NCBI GenBank assembly: GCA_001464215.1
Contig: LNEZ01000045.1
Span: forward strand, 1-38,751
Source: Rhizobiales bacterium Ga0077548
GTDB taxonomy: Bacteria; Pseudomonadota; Alphaproteobacteria; Rhizobiales; Xanthobacteraceae
Direction of reading: 5' to 3'
DNA: 38,751 nucleotides
Made by a program: the position numbers and the translations under genes. Every line of letters begins with the position of its first letter. Positions within the stretch are counted from its first letter, which is position 1. A model generated the notes under the pieces. It saw only the letters and a list, made by a program, of their open reading frames with translations, ran no database searches and was not told the DNA's origin. Below are positions 7,404-16,413 of this stretch, piece after piece.

Positions 7404-9749
7404 ATGGCGAAGAAAAAGAAAGCAACATCGGTCAAGCCAAGGCAAAAGACGAAGCGCGCTTCCGTCATGGGCGCGATGAACCAACCCAGCACGACAGTCG
7501 TTGACGACGTCGCGGGTCACCTCAATCTCGATTGGGGCAAAGGCTGGCTCGGAAGCATCATCTTCTACATCGCCATCGCCTTCTCGATCTTCCAGATCAT
7601 TACGTCATTTGGCGTTCCCCTCGACAAAGACTTCTTTGCTTCTGTGAAAGGCCTCGACCTTCTATTTCTGATCCGCGCCGGTCTTTTGATCTGGCTTGCC
7701 TATCTCGCCTACCTCGCCTGGCAACGCTGCTTTCGTTTTGTCCATGCCGCCGGCTTTCTCGCGGTCCTGGCCGCGGTTGAACTGGTCGCCGAATTTGCAG
7801 GCGGCCTCCCGAGCCAGGTCGTGCGCGCAATTCACGTTGGCTTCCTGACGCTTCTCGGCGGCGCCATGCTTGCGAACTCGACTGAGAACCCGATCTTCAA
7901 GGTTGCCCTGTGGGTCGTCGGCATCGCGGGGTTTCTCGTCGGGTTTTATCAGTGGCAATTCTATCTGCCGCTGATCGATCGCTCGGGCTTTTTGAGTGAC
8001 ACCGACCTTGTCGTCGGCACGATCTCGCTTGCGATCCTCTTCTTCCTCGTGCAACGCGTGATGGGCTCTGCGATCGCAATCGTCTGTGCCGTCGCGCTCG
8101 CCTACACTATGCTCGGCAATTACCTGCCCGCCCCGCTCAATCACCGCGGCTATTCCTATGAGCAGGTGATCGAGCACATGGCTTTCGGTACCGAAGGCAT
8201 TTACGGCGTACCGACGCTGGTCTCTGCGACTTACATCTTCCTCTTCATCTTGTTCGGCTCCTTCATGGAGCGCGCAGGTGTCATCCGCTTCTTCAACGAA
8301 TTGTCGATGGCGGTTTTCGGCGGCTCGCAAGGCGGCCCCGGCAAGGTTTGCGTCGCGTCATCCGCGCTGATGGGCACAGTTTCCGGTTCGGGCATCGCGA
8401 ATGTCGTCGCTTCCGGACAGTTCACCATCCCGCTAATGAAGCGCTTCGGCTTCCCCGCCGCTTACGCAGGCGGTGTCGAAGCGACCTCCTCGATGGGCGG
8501 CCAGATCATGCCGCCGGTCATGGGCGCTGTCGCCTTCATCATGGCCGAAACCATTGACCGTCCTTACTCAGACATCGTGCAGGCCGCGATCATCCCGGCG
8601 CTACTTTATTTCCTCGCCTGCTTCTGGTCCGTACATCTCGAAGCCGGCCGCCGTGGATTGAAGGGTCTGCCGCGCAATCAACTGCCGAGCGCCTTGGATG
8701 AAATCCGCAATAACTGGTTCCTGATTCTTCCGCTTGTTGTGCTCGTTTATCTGCTGTTCGCAGGCTACACGCCGCTCTTTGCCGGTGCCGTCGGTCTCTC
8801 GCTGACCGCCGTGCTGATGCTCGGCATTACGCTTGCAAGCGGTATGCGCGAACTCGCCTTTCGCGTGGTGTTCTGGGTCGCGCTCGGCGTTCTCGCCGCA
8901 ATCGCACTTTGGATGAGCGTTGTCTTCGTACTCGCTCTTCTTGCAGGAATGATCGTCTGGAGCGCGTTCCAGGCGCGAGGACGAGAAGCTTTACTCGCTT
9001 GCCGTGAAGCGATGGCAGACGGCGCACGTCAGGCACTTTCCGTCGGGCTTGCCTGTGCGGTCGTCGGTATTGTGATCGGCACCATGACGCTCACTGGCCT
9101 CGGCACCATCGTCGGCACCTGGATGATCTCGATCGGCAAGGAAAGCCTCTTCCTCGCGCTCGTGCTCACTATGATCTTCAGCCTGATCCTTGGCATGGGC
9201 ATTCCGACAATCCCGAACTACATCATCACCTCGTCGCTGGCGGCGCCAATTTTGCTCAAGCTCGACGTACCGCTGATCGTCTCGCACATGTTTGTGTTTT
9301 ACTTCGGCATCATGGCGGACCTGACGCCACCGGTCGCGCTCGCCGCTTTCGCGGCGGCCCCGATGGCGCGCGTCTCTGGCTTTGCAGTCTCCATGAAGGC
9401 AATCCTGATCGCCCTGCCGGGATTTATTGTGCCCTATATGGCGGTCTATGCTCCGCAGTTGATGTTGCAACCGGTCGCGGGACTGGAAGGGGCTACTTAC
9501 TGGCTCGCGGTCGCTTATATCTGCATCAAGGCGACATTCGCGGTTGCTTTGTGGGGCGTGACTGCCGTCGGTCATCTGTTCGGACCCGTTAAACTCTGGG
9601 AACGGGTGTGGACATTCGCGGCCGCAGCCTTGCTTGCGGTGGCCATTCCGCTCACCGATGAAATCGGTTTCGCACTCGGCATCGCCTTTGTCGCCTATCA
9701 TTGGTGGCAAACGCGGCAGAAGCCTGCGGCCCGAACCAAAACTGCATGA
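7404..9749 (+). CDS. TRAP transporter fused permease (DctQM-like)
   Basis: A 781-residue integral membrane protein. After a very basic N-terminus (MAKKKKATS) and about 35 soluble residues come roughly five helices equivalent to the small DctQ subunit, then the large DctM-type permease. The segments GTVSGSGIANVVASGQFTIP, EATSSMGGQIMPPVMGAVAF and GMGIPTIPNYIITSSLAAP are conserved in TAXI-type fused permeases. It drives ion-coupled import of the substrate bound by the upstream receptor. A GGGGGG run at 7392-7397 serves as ribosome-binding site. Its stop codon overlaps the start of the DUF1850 gene (ATGA). Confidence 0.94.
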   Translation: MAKKKKATSVKPRQKTKRASVMGAMNQPSTTVVDDVAGHLNLDWGKGWLGSIIFYIAIAFSIFQIITSFGVPLDKDFFASVKGLDLLFLIRAGLLIWLAYLAYLAWQRCFRFVHAAGFLAVLAAVELVAEFAGGLPSQVVRAIHVGFLTLLGGAMLANSTENPIFKVALWVVGIAGFLVGFYQWQFYLPLIDRSGFLSDTDLVVGTISLAILFFLVQRVMGSAIAIVCAVALAYTMLGNYLPAPLNHRGYSYEQVIEHMAFGTEGIYGVPTLVSATYIFLFILFGSFMERAGVIRFFNELSMAVFGGSQGGPGKVCVASSALMGTVSGSGIANVVASGQFTIPLMKRFGFPAAYAGGVEATSSMGGQIMPPVMGAVAFIMAETIDRPYSDIVQAAIIPALLYFLACFWSVHLEAGRRGLKGLPRNQLPSALDEIRNNWFLILPLVVLVYLLFAGYTPLFAGAVGLSLTAVLMLGITLASGMRELAFRVVFWVALGVLAAIALWMSVVFVLALLAGMIVWSAFQARGREALLACREAMADGARQALSVGLACAVVGIVIGTMTLTGLGTIVGTWMISIGKESLFLALVLTMIFSLILGMGIPTIPNYIITSSLAAPILLKLDVPLIVSHMFVFYFGIMADLTPPVALAAFAAAPMARVSGFAVSMKAILIALPGFIVPYMAVYAPQLMLQPVAGLEGATYWLAVAYICIKATFAVALWGVTAVGHLFGPVKLWERVWTFAAAALLAVAIPLTDEIGFALGIAFVAYHWWQTRQKPAARTKTA

Positions 9750-10111
9750 GCATCATCTGTCTTGCTGGCGGCGGCGTAGTTGTGAAACTCGCCGCCGCCA
9801 TCACACTTTCCTGGATGCACTCGGTCGAGAAAGTGCAATGGGAAGAAGACTGGCGCGCGCACCCCGCGGGCATCGCCATCGTCGAGTCGCGCGTGAAAGG
9901 TTCGGGCGCCGGCATGGAGCCACCGCCGGGCGCGAAGCTGAAAGACGGCGTTTACAGCTATCGCCCGCACTGGGTGCCGGTGAAAGAAGTGGTGCTGCGC
10001 CGCTCCGGCGCCACCGCCGACTGGAACGTCTGCCAGAACGGCGCGTGCAAGCAGATGGGAGAACTGCTTCCGAACAATCCGGACCCGGTGACGCTCTCTC
10101 TTTGTGAATAA
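9746..10111 (+). CDS. DUF1850 protein, TRAP-associated
   Basis: A 121-residue protein of the DUF1850 family, which is found beside TAXI-TRAP genes. It has a hydrophobic N-terminus (CLAGGGVVVKLAAAITL) that may act as signal or anchor, then the family hallmark SWMHSVEKVQWEEDWR and GSGAGMEPPPGA, with a cysteine pair near the end (WNVCQNGACKQM). The start at 9746 is chosen because ATGA overlaps the permease stop, implying translational coupling; an earlier in-frame codon at 9701 would lie inside the permease gene. The molecular role is not established. It converges on the creatininase gene with one base between stops. Confidence 0.85.
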   Translation: MSIICLAGGGVVVKLAAAITLSWMHSVEKVQWEEDWRAHPAGIAIVESRVKGSGAGMEPPPGAKLKDGVYSYRPHWVPVKEVVLRRSGATADWNVCQNGACKQMGELLPNNPDPVTLSLCE

Positions 10112-10112
10112 C

Positions 10113-10919
10113 CTAACCGAGCGGGCCCTTCTTCAACCGCTGCAGATTAAAGCGCTGCACATCCTCAAGCAACGAAACGAAAGCGCGCGCACCGAAGTCC
10201 GCGGCCTTCTCACCCTTCTCTTTTGTCGCTGCCTTCGCGTTTCCAATCGCGCCGGTTTCCTGCAAATCCTGCGTCATCCACGCAAAGCCCGCGGGCACGG
10301 TAGATCGTAAAACTTTGAATTCTTTTTCCATCGACTTCGTGATCGGAACGAAGTCATCGAGCTTGTCCATCCGTACTTTGTCCGGCGCAAATGCAAGCAT
10401 CAGCGAAGTCTCGATCTCGCCGCCGTGAATGCCGTGCAGCTTTTCGTCGGCCCCGAACAATCCTTCGGGATAACCGAGCCGGTGCCACGAAGTGAGCGCC
10501 GCGAACACCCCGAAGCGCTCGCGCAGTTCGCGCGTCACGATGTCGAGCACGGAAGAATTTCCGCCATGGGAATTCACGAACACGATCTTGCGCAGGCCGG
10601 CGCGATAAACGCTTTCGCCGATCTCGATCCAGGCGCGGATCACGGTCTCATAGGAAAAAGTGAGCGTGCCCGGAAAGTCGCGATGCTCACCGGATTTGCC
10701 GATTTCCTGCACCGGCAGAAATGTCGCCGGCAGGCTTTCCGGCAAAAGCTTGTGCACGCGCGCGAGATAGCCCTCGGCAATCGTGGTATCGACGGCGAGC
10801 GGCAGATGCGGCCCGTGCTGCTCGATTGCCGCGACCGGCACGACCGCGATCCATTCCGCCGGATTTCCGTTCCGGAAATCCTGCCACGTCATGTCCTGCC
10901 AATGCCGCTTCGGATTCAT
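10113..10919 (-). CDS. Creatininase-family amidohydrolase
   Basis: A 268-residue metal-dependent amidohydrolase of the creatininase/MftE/ArfB superfamily. The metal-site motifs are EQHGPHLP with E33 and H35, D44 in AVDTT, H118 in VNSHGGN, and HGIHGGEIETS with H165 and E168. The family hydrolyses cyclic or formyl amides; the substrate here is unknown. The frame extends 18 codons upstream, but the ATG at 10919 gives MNPKRHWQDMTWQDF, the usual family start. It is divergent from the ABC importer that follows, so a shared substrate is possible (inference). Confidence 0.88.
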   Translation of the reverse strand: MNPKRHWQDMTWQDFRNGNPAEWIAVVPVAAIEQHGPHLPLAVDTTIAEGYLARVHKLLPESLPATFLPVQEIGKSGEHRDFPGTLTFSYETVIRAWIEIGESVYRAGLRKIVFVNSHGGNSSVLDIVTRELRERFGVFAALTSWHRLGYPEGLFGADEKLHGIHGGEIETSLMLAFAPDKVRMDKLDDFVPITKSMEKEFKVLRSTVPAGFAWMTQDLQETGAIGNAKAATKEKGEKAADFGARAFVSLLEDVQRFNLQRLKKGPLG

Positions 10920-11070
10920 GCACAATTCCGCGTCAAACCGCTGCAACCTATTGAGCGCGGGATAAGGGCGCAAGCAGGACCACGATCTGCCTGCTTCTAG
11001 GCGTTGGCATTAAGGTTACGATCCTTTATGCGACTGCCGTCCGCCGTCCTGAGCCGCTAGATTGAGAACC

Positions 11071-12069
11071 ATGTTTCGAAAACTGCTGATCTGCCTGATT
11101 TCGCTCGCGGCCTTTGCCGCCCCCGCGGCAGCGGCCGATAAATTGCGCTTCGGTACCAACTGGGTCGCCGAGGCCGAACACGGCGGCTTCTATCAGGCGC
11201 TCGCCGACGGCACCTATGCCAAATACGGTCTCGACGTCGAGATCGTTCCGGGCGGCCCGCAGATCAACAACCGGATTCTGCTCTCGGCCGGAAAACTCGA
11301 CTTCTATATTTCCGCGAATTTTCTTCAGGCCTTCGCAGCCGTCGAACAGAATGTTCCGACAATTGTGGTCGCCGCGATTATGCAGCGCGACCCTATTGCG
11401 ATCCTCGCGCACCCGAACACCGGCATCGAAAAATTCGAGGACCTGAAGAAAGTAAATCTTCTGCTCGGCGCCGATGCCATGGTGACCTCGTTCCGCTGGC
11501 TCAAATCCGAGCACGGTTTTCGCGACGAACAAGCGCGGCCCTACACCTTCAATCCGCAGCCGTTTCTCGCAAACAAGAACTTCGCGTTGCAAGGGTATGT
11601 CACCTCCGAGCCGTTCGTGATCGAGCAGGCAGGAAAGTTTAAGCCGAAGATTTTTCTGCTCGCCGATCATGGCTTCGACGGCTACGCGACCACGCTGGAG
11701 ACGCGCCTCGAACTTCTGCGCGACAAGCCGGATCTTGTTTCGCGTTTCATAGAAGCTTCAATCATCGGCTGGTACAATTATCTCTACGGCAACAACAAGG
11801 TTGCGAACGATCTGATCAAGAAACAGAACCCGGAAATGACCGACGCGCTGATCGCCTTTTCGACTGCGAAGATGAAGGAATACGGCATCGTCGATTCCGG
11901 CGACTCCCTCACGCTGGGCATCGGCGCGATGCAGGACGCGCGCGTCAAGAGCTTCTTCGATAAAATGGTCAAAGCAGGCGTCGTGAAAGCGGACCTGAAC
12001 TGGCGTAAGAGCTTCGACGCCACCTTCGTCAACCGCAAGCACGGCGTCGATATGTATCGCGCCAAATGA
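11071..12069 (+). CDS. ABC transporter substrate-binding protein (NMT1/SsuA-like)
   Basis: Periplasmic receptor of 332 residues, with a signal peptide ending at AAAAD (about residue 22). The fold markers are FGTNWVAEAEHGGFYQALADGTYAKYGLDVEIVPGG, a pattern seen in NMT1/THI5-like and ABC-type pyrimidine or sulfonate receptors, followed by NRILLSAGKLDFYIS and VTSEPFVIEQAG. The ATG at 11071 is preferred over a TTG nine bases upstream. Its stop overlaps the ATPase start (ATGA), and the next pair also overlaps, so the three genes form one translationally coupled importer. The ligand is not known; a thiamine or pyrimidine precursor, or an organic sulfonate, are the family options. Confidence 0.9.
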   Translation: MFRKLLICLISLAAFAAPAAAADKLRFGTNWVAEAEHGGFYQALADGTYAKYGLDVEIVPGGPQINNRILLSAGKLDFYISANFLQAFAAVEQNVPTIVVAAIMQRDPIAILAHPNTGIEKFEDLKKVNLLLGADAMVTSFRWLKSEHGFRDEQARPYTFNPQPFLANKNFALQGYVTSEPFVIEQAGKFKPKIFLLADHGFDGYATTLETRLELLRDKPDLVSRFIEASIIGWYNYLYGNNKVANDLIKKQNPEMTDALIAFSTAKMKEYGIVDSGDSLTLGIGAMQDARVKSFFDKMVKAGVVKADLNWRKSFDATFVNRKHGVDMYRAK

Positions 12070-12866
12070 AAGCAAGGCGCGCGAAAGCCGCAGCAGCGAA
12101 GAAAGCCAGCACCGCTCAGAGCGCGCCGCTCGCGGAATTGCGCAATATCGGCAAGACCTTCGAAAGCGGTGTGACCGCGCTCCGCGACGTTTCCTTTCCG
12201 ATCCGTCGCGGCGAATTTCTCTCGCTGCTCGGCGCATCGGGCTGCGGAAAAACCTCACTCTTGCGGATCATTGCAGGACTGCTCGAGCCGGACACCGGCA
12301 GCGTGCACTGGCAGTCTGGACGCCGCCCGCGCGAAACCGGCTTCGTATTTCAGGAGCCGGCGCTAATGCCGTGGGCGGATATCAGCACGAATGTCCGCCT
12401 GCCGTTGCGGTTGCTTGGTATCGATGGGCAAACAGCGGAGTTAAGGGTACGCGAGTCACTGGCTTCGGTCGGCCTTGAAAAATTCTCCAGCGCATACCCG
12501 CACGAATTGTCCGGCGGCATGAAAATGCGCGCCTCGCTCGCGCGCGCGCTGATCGTAAAGCCGAAACTTCTTCTGATGGATGAGCCCTTCGCGGCGCTCG
12601 ACGAAATCTCCCGCTTCAAACTCAACGACGAATTGCTCGCACTCTGGCAGCAACTCGACTGCACCGTCGTTTTTGTAACGCATTCCGTTTTCGAGGCGGC
12701 TTATCTTTCGACCCGCACGCTTGTGATGTCGCAGCGCCCCGGCACGATCGCGGAAGAAATCTCATTCCTGCCGGCAACCGGACGTTTCGATCCGCAGTAT
12801 CGTACCTCGGCATCTTTCGCAGCCCGCGCACGCAAACTCTCCGAAGCGCTGGAGCGCGCACAATGA
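12066..12866 (+). CDS. ABC transporter ATPase (SsuB/TauB-like)
   Basis: A 266-residue ATPase with Walker A GASGCGKTS (56-64), Q-loop FVFQEPALMPW, signature LSGGM (148-152), Walker B LLLMDEP (168-174) and H-loop THSVFEA. This motif set is typical of nitrate/sulfonate/taurine/pyrimidine importers. The first 20 residues are an unusual Lys/Ala-rich tail (MKARRAKAAAAKKAS), absent from most relatives; no good later start explains it, because the ATG overlaps the preceding stop as ATGA. Confidence 0.93.
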   Translation: MKARRAKAAAAKKASTAQSAPLAELRNIGKTFESGVTALRDVSFPIRRGEFLSLLGASGCGKTSLLRIIAGLLEPDTGSVHWQSGRRPRETGFVFQEPALMPWADISTNVRLPLRLLGIDGQTAELRVRESLASVGLEKFSSAYPHELSGGMKMRASLARALIVKPKLLLMDEPFAALDEISRFKLNDELLALWQQLDCTVVFVTHSVFEAAYLSTRTLVMSQRPGTIAEEISFLPATGRFDPQYRTSASFAARARKLSEALERAQ

Positions 12867-13636
12867 ACAAGCGCGATTTCATGGCTCCCGCCATCTCTCT
12901 CGCGCTTCTGATTGCAGCATGGGAAATCGCCGTCCGGTGTTTTGCGATACCGCCGCAGATCCTGCCAGCGCCTTCGCTGATCCTGCAAACGCTCGTGACA
13001 GACGCGCGGCTCCTGTTCGGATCGCTGCTCGTTACCTTGCGGATTACATTCGCAGCACTGTTGATTGCGATCGTCGTGGGCACAGCACTCGCAGTTCTTT
13101 TTGCCGCTTCACGTTTTGCCGAGCGAGCTTTATTCCCGCTCGCAGTCATCTTCCAGGTGACGCCGATCATCGCGATCGCGCCGCTACTGCTGATTTATCT
13201 GGAGCCCGCGACCGCCGTACTTGCCTGTGCCGCACTCGTCGCTTTCTTTCCGATCCTGTCGAATACCGCGCTCGGTCTCGCGTCTTCGGACCGGCAGTTG
13301 CGCGACCTGTTCGCACTTTACGGCGCCGGCTGGTGGAATACGCTTCTGCATCTGCGCCTGCCCGCGGCGTTGCCTTATTTTCTCGGCGGACTTCGCATCG
13401 CGGGTGGCTTGGCGCTGATCGGCGCGATCGTGGGCGAAATCGCGGCGGGCAGCGGCGGCGCTGGCTCGGGGCTTGCCTGGCGCATCATGGAAGCGGGGCA
13501 TCGCGTGAACATTCCGCGGATGTACGCGGCACTTATTCTGATCGCGTTCGCTGGTCTCGCAATTTTTGCGCTGCTCTCTTGGCTACAGCACCGCGCGCTG
13601 CGCAGCTGGCACACGAGCGCCATGGCCGCCGAATAG
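12863..13636 (+). CDS. ABC transporter permease (SsuC/TauC-like)
   Basis: A 257-residue BPD_transp_1 permease with about six helices. The segment LFALYGAGWWNTLLHLRLPAALPYFLGGLRIAGGLALIGAIVGEI contains the EAA-type coupling loop of the nitrate/sulfonate importer class. The start overlaps the ATPase stop (ATGA). It directly abuts the convergent methyltransferase gene with no gap between stop codons. Confidence 0.92.
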   Translation: MNKRDFMAPAISLALLIAAWEIAVRCFAIPPQILPAPSLILQTLVTDARLLFGSLLVTLRITFAALLIAIVVGTALAVLFAASRFAERALFPLAVIFQVTPIIAIAPLLLIYLEPATAVLACAALVAFFPILSNTALGLASSDRQLRDLFALYGAGWWNTLLHLRLPAALPYFLGGLRIAGGLALIGAIVGEIAAGSGGAGSGLAWRIMEAGHRVNIPRMYAALILIAFAGLAIFALLSWLQHRALRSWHTSAMAAE

Positions 13637-14581
13637 TTAGCCCGCGTTTTTCAGCTTGCGTTCGCCGAGTTTCCGCATGAGCCGCGCCCACGCACGCCGG
13701 TAAGGCGCACTCGAAAACAGATGCCTTGATAGCCGCGCGTCGCGGAATTTCTGCTCAAGTTCGCGCGCGTGGTTCGGAAAGCGGAACCAGCCGGTCTGCG
13801 GTGTTTCGATCCGCCTGAAGACTTGCGCGGCGCGAAGCGCTTCGCTCGGGACCCATTCGAAGCCGGCCTTCTCGGCCATCATGCGCAAGCTTTCGTAAGC
13901 AAAGCCATGAACATGGGCGAAATGAAACATCCCGGTCGGCGTGCGCTTCTCAGCCATGTTCGGCACGGCGACATAGAAATATCCGCCGGGAGCCAGCAGC
14001 GAATGCACGAGCTTCATGCTCGCGAATGGATCGCGCAGATGCTCAAACACGTGAAACGAGTGGATCAGATCGAACTTGCGTCCGCCGAAATCGATCTTCA
14101 TCAGCGGCGCGATATGAACCTTAACGCCATAGGTGCGCTCTGCGTAACGCGCAAAGCCGACACTCGGCTCGACGCCTTCGACTTCGAAACCAAGCCGCTT
14201 GGCTTCCGCAAGAAATTCACCGCCGCCCGCGCCGATATCGAGCACACGCGCGCCCGGCTTGATCAGTTTCGATAAATACGAAAGCCGCGTCTTTGCGCCG
14301 CTCATGCCGCGCTCGATCGTCTTCGGCGTCGGCTCCAGCGTGCTCTGGTAATGCAGCCGGTAATGATCGGTGTAGTAGCGGTCTAACTCCGCATCAGTCG
14401 GCATCGGATCGACGCGGATCAGACCGCAATTCGTGCAGATGACATTCGTCAGCGGGTTGAGCCAGCGGTCGCGCGTGGCGATCACCGACTTCTCACCGCT
14501 GCCGCAGAGATTGCACGCGATCTTCTCGCCGACGTAACGAAACGGGCGGTAACCGGGCACGATTTTGCTCAGAAACGACAT
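13637..14581 (-). CDS. Zinc-ribbon class I SAM-dependent methyltransferase
   Basis: A 314-residue protein. The N-terminus has two CxxC pairs (C23/C26 in ACNLCGSG and C49/C52 in VICTNCGLI) that would form a zinc ribbon. A Methyltransf_23-type domain follows, with motif I VLDIGAGGG (113-121), the acidic motif II region VEGVEPS, and SFHVFEHLRDP after it. Similar two-part proteins act in sugar or polyketide modification, but no neighbouring glycan genes support a specific role here. The C-terminus is strongly basic. Start at 14581; the upstream region is shared with the divergent EamA transporter. Confidence 0.85.
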   Translation of the reverse strand: MSFLSKIVPGYRPFRYVGEKIACNLCGSGEKSVIATRDRWLNPLTNVICTNCGLIRVDPMPTDAELDRYYTDHYRLHYQSTLEPTPKTIERGMSGAKTRLSYLSKLIKPGARVLDIGAGGGEFLAEAKRLGFEVEGVEPSVGFARYAERTYGVKVHIAPLMKIDFGGRKFDLIHSFHVFEHLRDPFASMKLVHSLLAPGGYFYVAVPNMAEKRTPTGMFHFAHVHGFAYESLRMMAEKAGFEWVPSEALRAAQVFRRIETPQTGWFRFPNHARELEQKFRDARLSRHLFSSAPYRRAWARLMRKLGERKLKNAG

Positions 14582-14729
14582 CGAAACGCGCTGCCTATCG
14601 GGAAGAAGGCGCTTTCATAAAGGGGATTGCGGCGCTGTCAAACCGGCCTGCCGAGCCATGCGCGAAATGGGCTGCCCGTCCTGTTGCCGCCGGTCTAGGT
14701 TCGGCCTGCCACAAGGGTTCCCGACCACC

Positions 14730-15668
14730 ATGCCTGCCGACCCGCGCCCATTGCGCGAACTCCCCGCGCTTGGCGATGCCCGCGCTCGTTTCATCGGTAT
14801 CGCGTTGATGTGCGCGGCGTTGTTCTGCTTTGCGATCCTCGACACCACGGCGAAATGGCTGACCGGACACCTGCCGACTTTGCAGGTGGTCTGGGCACGC
14901 TACGCAAGCCACTTTTTTATCGGCTTTCTGTTCGTGAACCCGTGGACGGTAAAGGGTCTGTTCGAGACCCGCCGGCCCTGGCTCCAGCTTGGCCGTTCCG
15001 CTCTTCTGTTTCTTTCGACCGCGATCAATTTTATCGCGCTGAACTTTCTTCAGCTTGATGAGACGACCGCGATCATGTTCACGACGCCGTTTTTCATCGC
15101 GCTGTTTGCGGGACCTCTGCTCGGCGAATGGATCGGCTGGCGGCGCTGGATCGCAATTCTGATCGGTTTTGCCGGTGCGCTGGTCGTAATCCGGCCCGGC
15201 TCGGGGGCGCTGCATCCGACCGCGTTTCTTTCGCTCGCGGGTGCGTGCTGCTACGCGCTCTACAACATCTCAACGCGCGCGCTTGCCCCCTACGACACGA
15301 CACAGACCACCATCACCTACTCCGCGTTAGTTGGTGTGCTGGTCGCCAGCATTCCGCTGCCTTGGGTTTGGCAGACGCCGACCGAGCCTTTGGTTATCGG
15401 CGGGATGGTGATCGTCGGACTGTTCGGCCTGATCGGACACACATTTCTGATCATTGCGCATCGCTATGCGCCGGCGGGCGTACTCGCGCCTTTTATCTAT
15501 TTTCAGATCATCTGGGTTTCGGTGACGAGCTTTGCCGTGTTCGGCCATCTGCCGCACACATGGACCGTTATCGGTGCGCTGATCGTGATCGCGTCGGGAC
15601 TCTATCTGCTCTATCGCGAAAAGAAGATGAAAGCCGAGGCCTCGCTGGAAGCGCAGGCGGATAAATAG
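14730..15668 (+). CDS. EamA/DMT-family transporter
   Basis: A 312-residue inner-membrane protein of the drug/metabolite transporter superfamily with ten predicted helices in two EamA repeats, roughly residues 25-150 and 165-295. LDTTAKWLTGHLP, LQVVWARYASHF and the second-repeat counterpart LYNISTRALAPYDTTQTTITYSALVG are typical. Substrate unknown; such proteins often export metabolites. The open frame extends 55 codons upstream in low-complexity, Cys/Arg-rich sequence without family character, so the ATG at 14730 is used. It converges with the ICMT-like gene with a one-base gap. Confidence 0.88.
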   Translation: MPADPRPLRELPALGDARARFIGIALMCAALFCFAILDTTAKWLTGHLPTLQVVWARYASHFFIGFLFVNPWTVKGLFETRRPWLQLGRSALLFLSTAINFIALNFLQLDETTAIMFTTPFFIALFAGPLLGEWIGWRRWIAILIGFAGALVVIRPGSGALHPTAFLSLAGACCYALYNISTRALAPYDTTQTTITYSALVGVLVASIPLPWVWQTPTEPLVIGGMVIVGLFGLIGHTFLIIAHRYAPAGVLAPFIYFQIIWVSVTSFAVFGHLPHTWTVIGALIVIASGLYLLYREKKMKAEASLEAQADK

Positions 15669-15669
15669 C

Positions 15670-16302
15670 TCATGGGAGCGAAATCAATGTCGGCAAGAGG
15701 CCGATGTCGTGAAGATATTCGAACCCTTCTGCGAGCGGAATCGAGAGCAGAAAAACGCTCGCATCCAGCGCGGTGACCCGCACCAGCCTCGGATTGACTT
15801 CTACCCTCTCGAGGTCGCGCCAGAGCGAAAAATCCGGAAGCAGCCTCGGCACGCGGTTGCGATAGGCGTCGTAAGCCGCGCCGAAACGGCCTGCCAGCAC
15901 CTGTTCCTCTTTCAGAATCACGAACAGGAACACGAAGTAAGCGACCGCCCCGGTGACGATTGCGAGTGTGAAGCTGCCGAGCTGCGCTCCGACGCCCACC
16001 GCGCCAACGATCGAGAGCGTGTAGAGCGGATTACGAACCACCGAATAGGGTCCGTCGGTAACAAGTGTCTCGATTTTCCGCCCGCCAATGTAGAGTGTGC
16101 AAAGCATTCTTCCGCAGATGCACAAGATGATCAGCCCAAGACCAAAAAATTCTATCGCCTCATGCAAAAATGAGCCACTCGGCCAGCGCGAATCGCCGAC
16201 CAGAACGAAGGCAATTCCTGCTACTGTGAAAGCGAGCAGCACGCCCTTTCGGATCGACTGCACCGAGGTAAGATTGATAGAACGGCTCTGACTGGAAGAC
16301 AT
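15670..16302 (-). CDS. Isoprenylcysteine carboxyl methyltransferase-like membrane protein
   Basis: A 210-residue membrane protein of the ICMT/PEMT family, SAM-dependent methyltransferases embedded in the membrane. About five helices lie around the conserved SAM-site pieces DGPYSVVRNPLYT and KEEQVLAGRFGAAYDAYRNRVPRLLP, which are the family signature. Bacterial substrates are mostly unknown (lipids, isoprenoid or small molecules). The frame continues about 158 codons upstream across the start of the divergent dehydrogenase gene; that part has no membrane or family character, and the ATG at 16302 is the natural start. Confidence 0.87.
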   Translation of the reverse strand: MSSSQSRSINLTSVQSIRKGVLLAFTVAGIAFVLVGDSRWPSGSFLHEAIEFFGLGLIILCICGRMLCTLYIGGRKIETLVTDGPYSVVRNPLYTLSIVGAVGVGAQLGSFTLAIVTGAVAYFVFLFVILKEEQVLAGRFGAAYDAYRNRVPRLLPDFSLWRDLERVEVNPRLVRVTALDASVFLLSIPLAEGFEYLHDIGLLPTLISLP

Positions 16303-16413
16303 TGCGGCACGCCCCCTTGAACGCCGGACCCTTCGGCGCGGTTTAAGGTTTTCTTTGGGCGGGCGGTATCCCACCCTTCGCCAACAAGAAACAGAAACGG
16401 AAAACACGCCACG

